From Anaerolineae bacterium (lineage in GTDB: Bacteria; Chloroflexota; Anaerolineae; Anaerolineales; Villigracilaceae): DNA of 6,670 nt. Positions 5,973-6,670 of this stretch are shown here, one piece after another. Made by a program: the position numbers and the translations under genes. The stretch is from positions 1-6,670 of the forward strand of contig PMLN01000006.1 in the NCBI GenBank assembly GCA_003158885.1, written 5' to 3'. Under the pieces are notes generated by a model, which was not told where the DNA came from, made no database searches, and was given only the letters and a program-made list of their open reading frames with translations. Position 1 is the stretch's first letter. Each line of letters starts with the position of its first letter.

Positions 5973-6001
5973 GGGCAAGCAGCCAACTAAAATGCTTGCC
6001 C
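5973..6001 (-). promoter_or_regulatory. Perfect 9-bp inverted repeat in the leader of the HEPN-like gene
   Basis: GGGCAAGCA (5973-5981) and TGCTTGCCC (5993-6001) are exact reverse complements around an 11-nt loop. The element lies 32 nt upstream of the start codon of the - strand gene and would be in its 5' leader. Neither side has a T tract, so it is not an ordinary terminator. TTGGCT at 5964-5969 is complementary to AGCCAA at both 5981-5986 and 6012-6017, so alternative pairings that disrupt or bypass the 9-bp stem are possible. It may be an operator for a dimeric regulator or an RNA switch; the sequence does not decide which. Confidence 0.45.
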
Positions 6002-6030
6002 GCCGTTTGACAGCCAATAATTAATTTATT

Positions 6031-6059
6031 ATTAAATATATCACTCTTTTACTAGACAA
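6031..6059 (-). promoter_or_regulatory. Candidate promoter of the HEPN-like gene
   Basis: Read on the - strand, TTGTCT (6059-6054) and TTTAAT (6036-6031) are separated by 17 nt and match the -35 and -10 consensus at 4 of 6 and 5 of 6 positions. Transcription would begin near 6024, giving a leader of about 84 nt that contains the 9-bp hairpin. The surrounding DNA is very AT-rich, so other -10-like hexamers exist (for example TATATT, 6040-6035). Confidence 0.35.
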
Positions 6060-6158
6060 CTCGCGGCACAAATTAGTCAGAACAATGATGCCCACTCGAA
6101 AACGCAATGAAGAAGAGATGTCGGAAAAGCAAATAGCACACCTGGTGCAAGAATATGT

Positions 6159-6189
6159 AAACTGGCGGCCATCGGGCCGCCAGTTTTTT
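6159..6189 (+). terminator. Strong intrinsic terminator (+ direction)
   Basis: A perfect 12-bp GC-rich stem (6159-6170 with 6175-6186), a 4-nt loop ATCG and a run of six Ts at 6184-6189 form a textbook rho-independent terminator for + strand transcription. On the - strand only three Ts follow the stem, so it would work less well for the protease gene, which ends 63 nt away, though convergent use is possible. No + strand gene lies directly upstream; the nearest is the antitoxin-like gene, ending at 4768. It may originally have ended the glycosyltransferase-ATPase operon before accessory DNA came in between. Confidence 0.85.
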
Positions 6190-6249
6190 ATCTTTCGTGC
6201 TTTTTACTTCTCTACTTTTTCCTTATTGGACACATCCGGTTGACTGCTA

Positions 6250-6670
6250 TTAATTATGCGCTTCTTCTGTCAGCGTGACCTTCGCTTGAAAGGTCTGCCC
6301 ATTACGCACGATGGAAAGCGTGATCTGATCGCCGGGCTTATAGGAGAACAAAGTGTTGAGATAGGAATGAGTGGCGTCGAGAGGCACGGTATCAATCTGA
6401 TTGATCATATCGCCGGGCTGCAAACCGGCCTGAGCGGCGGGGCTGTTGACCGCCACGCGCGTCACGTACACGCCCCATTGCACCGGCAGGTTATAGGCCG
6501 CGGCGACATCCGGCGTGATGGGCTGGTAGCTGATGCCCAGATAGGGGTGCGCCACATAACCCTTCTGGATAATCTGAGTGGCAACGGCCTGAGCGGTGTT
6601 GATGGGGATCGAGAAGCCCAAGCCTTCCGCGACGGTGCCGGAGCCGGTATTACGGACGATCAAGGTATTG
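6250..6670 (-). CDS. HtrA/DegP-like trypsin-type serine protease, C-terminal part with PDZ domain (partial)
   Basis: The frame is open to the right edge of the window, so only about the last 139 codons are seen. The visible protein starts with NTLIVRN, then GSGTVAEGLGFSIP, the hallmark end of the S1C protease domain after the catalytic serine. A linker helix INTAQAVATQIIQKG precedes a PDZ domain beginning YLGI and carrying SPAAQAGLQPGD and a terminal IVRNGQTFQAKVTL strand. The protein ends six residues after that, so there is a single PDZ domain. HtrA proteases are usually exported or membrane-anchored and degrade or refold damaged envelope proteins; PDZ domains bind exposed C-termini. The catalytic His-Asp-Ser residues and any signal anchor lie outside the window and cannot be checked. 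The TTG at 6661-6663 is an internal codon, not a start. The gene converges on the accessory region, and a hairpin terminator lies 63 nt after its stop. Confidence 0.9.
   Translation of the reverse strand, partial: NTLIVRNTGSGTVAEGLGFSIPINTAQAVATQIIQKGYVAHPYLGISYQPITPDVAAAYNLPVQWGVYVTRVAVNSPAAQAGLQPGDMINQIDTVPLDATHSYLNTLFSYKPGDQITLSIVRNGQTFQAKVTLTEEAHN

Larger units (their letters stand above)
5941..6249. other. Intergenic region between the HEPN-like gene and the protease gene
   Basis: No supported gene. From left to right it holds a 9-bp perfect hairpin (5973-6001) in the presumed leader of the - strand gene, a repeated heptamer CAGCCAA (5980-5986 and 6011-6017), a very AT-rich block (6017-6040) with a candidate promoter for that gene, a short open frame of 52 codons from 6085 that runs through a terminator hairpin and is probably not a gene, and the strong + strand terminator at 6159-6189. 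The last 60 nt before the protease stop codon show nothing else. Confidence 0.6.

Noticed and set aside
6085..6243. Short + strand open frame of 52 codons starting with two ATGs
   Set aside because: It has no ribosome binding site, and its second half reads straight through the perfect terminator stem and T tract, giving a Phe-rich end. A gene spanning an intrinsic terminator is unlikely. The first 25 codons could be a relic, but nothing supports that.

Overview
The window looks like a piece of a bacterial chromosome with moderate GC content. The style of the proteins (a GT87 membrane glycosyltransferase, a stand-alone HerA-type ATPase, an HtrA-type protease, a MntA/HepT pair) would suit a Chloroflexota/Anaerolineae-like bacterium. 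That placement is an impression from protein character only, since no marker gene is present.

Layout. Left block, + strand (1-3601): the 3' end of an unrecognised gene, a polytopic GT87-family glycosyltransferase, and, 35 nt later, a 558-residue HerA/DUF87-type ATPase with intact Walker motifs. Central block (3602 to about 6100): accessory DNA. It holds an mntA-hepT toxin-antitoxin operon, an orphan small antitoxin-like gene, and an AT-rich gene on the - strand with a candidate HEPN R-X5-H motif. Right block: a strong intrinsic terminator (6159-6189, + direction), then the C-terminal part of an HtrA/DegP-like protease with a PDZ domain on the - strand, running off the window.

The most striking feature is that the last 24 codons plus stop of the ATPase gene (copy A, 3527-3601) recur downstream. 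Copy B (4279-4353) has the same 75-nt length and 68 of 75 bases identical, and still reads as the same peptide in frame. Copy C (core 4836-4868, probable decayed arm from about 4816) is shorter. The copies cut the accessory DNA into units: A-[promoter-mntA-hepT]-B-[antitoxin-like gene]-C-[HEPN-like gene]. The hepT stop codon lies at the left edge of copy B, and the mntA promoter starts about 25 nt after copy A. My reading is that the 3' end of this ATPase gene serves as an attachment-like site where very small toxin-antitoxin cassettes have stacked, each restoring the gene end. No integrase or transposase is encoded in the window, so any mobility would depend on a recombinase elsewhere.

How the parts work together: MntA (nucleotidyltransferase antitoxin) and HepT (HEPN RNase toxin) overlap by 14 nt and appear to be read from an extended -10 promoter that would give a leaderless mRNA. 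The ATPase and glycosyltransferase genes are probably co-transcribed, and the terminator at 6159 may be the ancestral end of that operon, pushed away from it by the insertions.
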